Positions 5,390-5,482 of a DNA stretch of 5,482 nucleotides are shown here, one piece after another. Within the stretch, counting starts at the first letter, position 1; every line of letters starts with the position of its first letter. The position numbers and the translations under genes were made by a program. The notes below the pieces were generated by a model. It was not told the DNA's origin and searched no databases. It saw nothing but the letters and a program-made list of their open reading frames with translations. The stretch is from Clostridia bacterium (GTDB taxonomy: Bacteria; Bacillota_A; Clostridia; Oscillospirales; CAG-272): positions 1 through 5,482 of the forward strand of contig JAFTSR010000019.1 in the NCBI GenBank assembly GCA_017467225.1, given 5' to 3'.

Positions 5390-5410
5390 TGACACGCCAC
5401 CGGCGTGTCA
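5390..5410 (+). repeat. Perfect 9-bp hairpin TGACACGCC/GGCGTGTCA
   Basis: Arms at 5390-5398 and 5402-5410 pair perfectly around an ACC loop. It lies in the second extra block of copy B, after imperfect direct repeats of CTCGGTCACG/CTCGGGCTCT type. A further small palindrome, TTTGAT/ATCAAA, lies at 5441-5454. Confidence 0.5.
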
Positions 5411-5456
5411 TTCACTCCCCTCGCGCCGCTTCGCTACCCATTTGATAAATCAAAGA

Positions 5457-5482
5457 TTGTTTCGCGTTGGAACGGACGCGCA
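5457..5482 (+). repeat. Direct repeat unit matching 3586-3611
   Basis: This is the second copy of the 26-base unit (22 identical), cut off by the window end exactly at the shared CGGACGCGCA core. The aminotransferase gene therefore lies between direct copies of the same element. Confidence 0.7.

Larger units (their letters stand above)
5119..5482 (+). repeat. Hairpin-rich intergenic repeat, copy B (continues past the window)
   Basis: It starts about 12 nt after the aminotransferase stop and is collinear with copy A. Hairpin 1 is at 5121-5137 (GCAGGGC/GCCCTGC, loop GCT), hairpin 2 at 5139-5153 (CCTGCG/CGCGGG with one wobble, loop CTC) and hairpin 3 at 5161-5179 (CCTTTT/AAAAGG, loop TTGAAAG). 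CCAAAA/TTTTGG (5271-5285), GACTGAATTTTTT (5297-5309), GGGGCCCC (5349-5356) and the shared tail at 5457-5482 follow. Relative to copy A it carries two extra blocks of palindromes at about 5180-5268 and 5357-5430. No gene is supported here. Confidence 0.7.

Noticed and set aside
5155..5415. An 86-codon minus-strand ORF downstream of the aminotransferase
   Set aside because: It is made of palindromic repeat DNA with no SD or family signal.

Overview
The window is about 5.5 kb of GC-rich bacterial DNA. Its Shine-Dalgarno sites are strong (AAGGAGG/GGAGG), its sigma-70 promoters are near perfect, and its intergenic regions are AT-richer and packed with small palindromes. This style, together with the protein types, suggests a gut-associated clostridial Firmicute (Oscillospiraceae-like). 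That placement is inferred from style and not from a marker gene. I see no rRNA, tRNA, CRISPR array, transposase or phage gene.

Left part (1-1573): a leftward operon encodes an AraC-family regulator with an N-terminal cupin domain (451-1368). It is followed, with a 4-nt ATGA overlap, by the N-terminal 151 residues of a neutral/alkaline ceramidase-like hydrolase that runs off the left edge. The regulator's promoter (1402-1430) faces away from an equally consensus rightward promoter (1545-1573). The DNA between them carries GTCAA-type motifs at roughly 21-22 bp steps, a plausible operator array for the regulator.

Middle (1574-3391): a rightward operon has a leader of about 160 nt that contains a CTCCCTCC/GGAGGGAG hairpin. 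It encodes a BadF/BadG-type (N-acetylglucosamine kinase-like) sugar kinase at 1744-2670, then a UPF0309-type SIS-domain protein at 2657-3391, overlapping by 14 nt. The likely theme is intracellular handling of an amino sugar or other sugar: hydrolase, kinase and SIS isomerase-type enzyme under a local AraC regulator. The substrate cannot be read from the sequence.

Right part (3392-5482): a monocistronic DegT/DnrJ/EryC1/StrS PLP aminotransferase (3917-5107) sits between two collinear, divergent copies of a hairpin-rich intergenic repeat (about 3401-3611 and 5119-5482). The hairpin arms in the two copies differ by base changes on both sides that preserve pairing, and the second copy has extra palindromes inserted. 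Between the first copy and the aminotransferase lies another hairpin cluster (3663-3845), including a nested two-stem structure. These repeats are the least explained part of the window.
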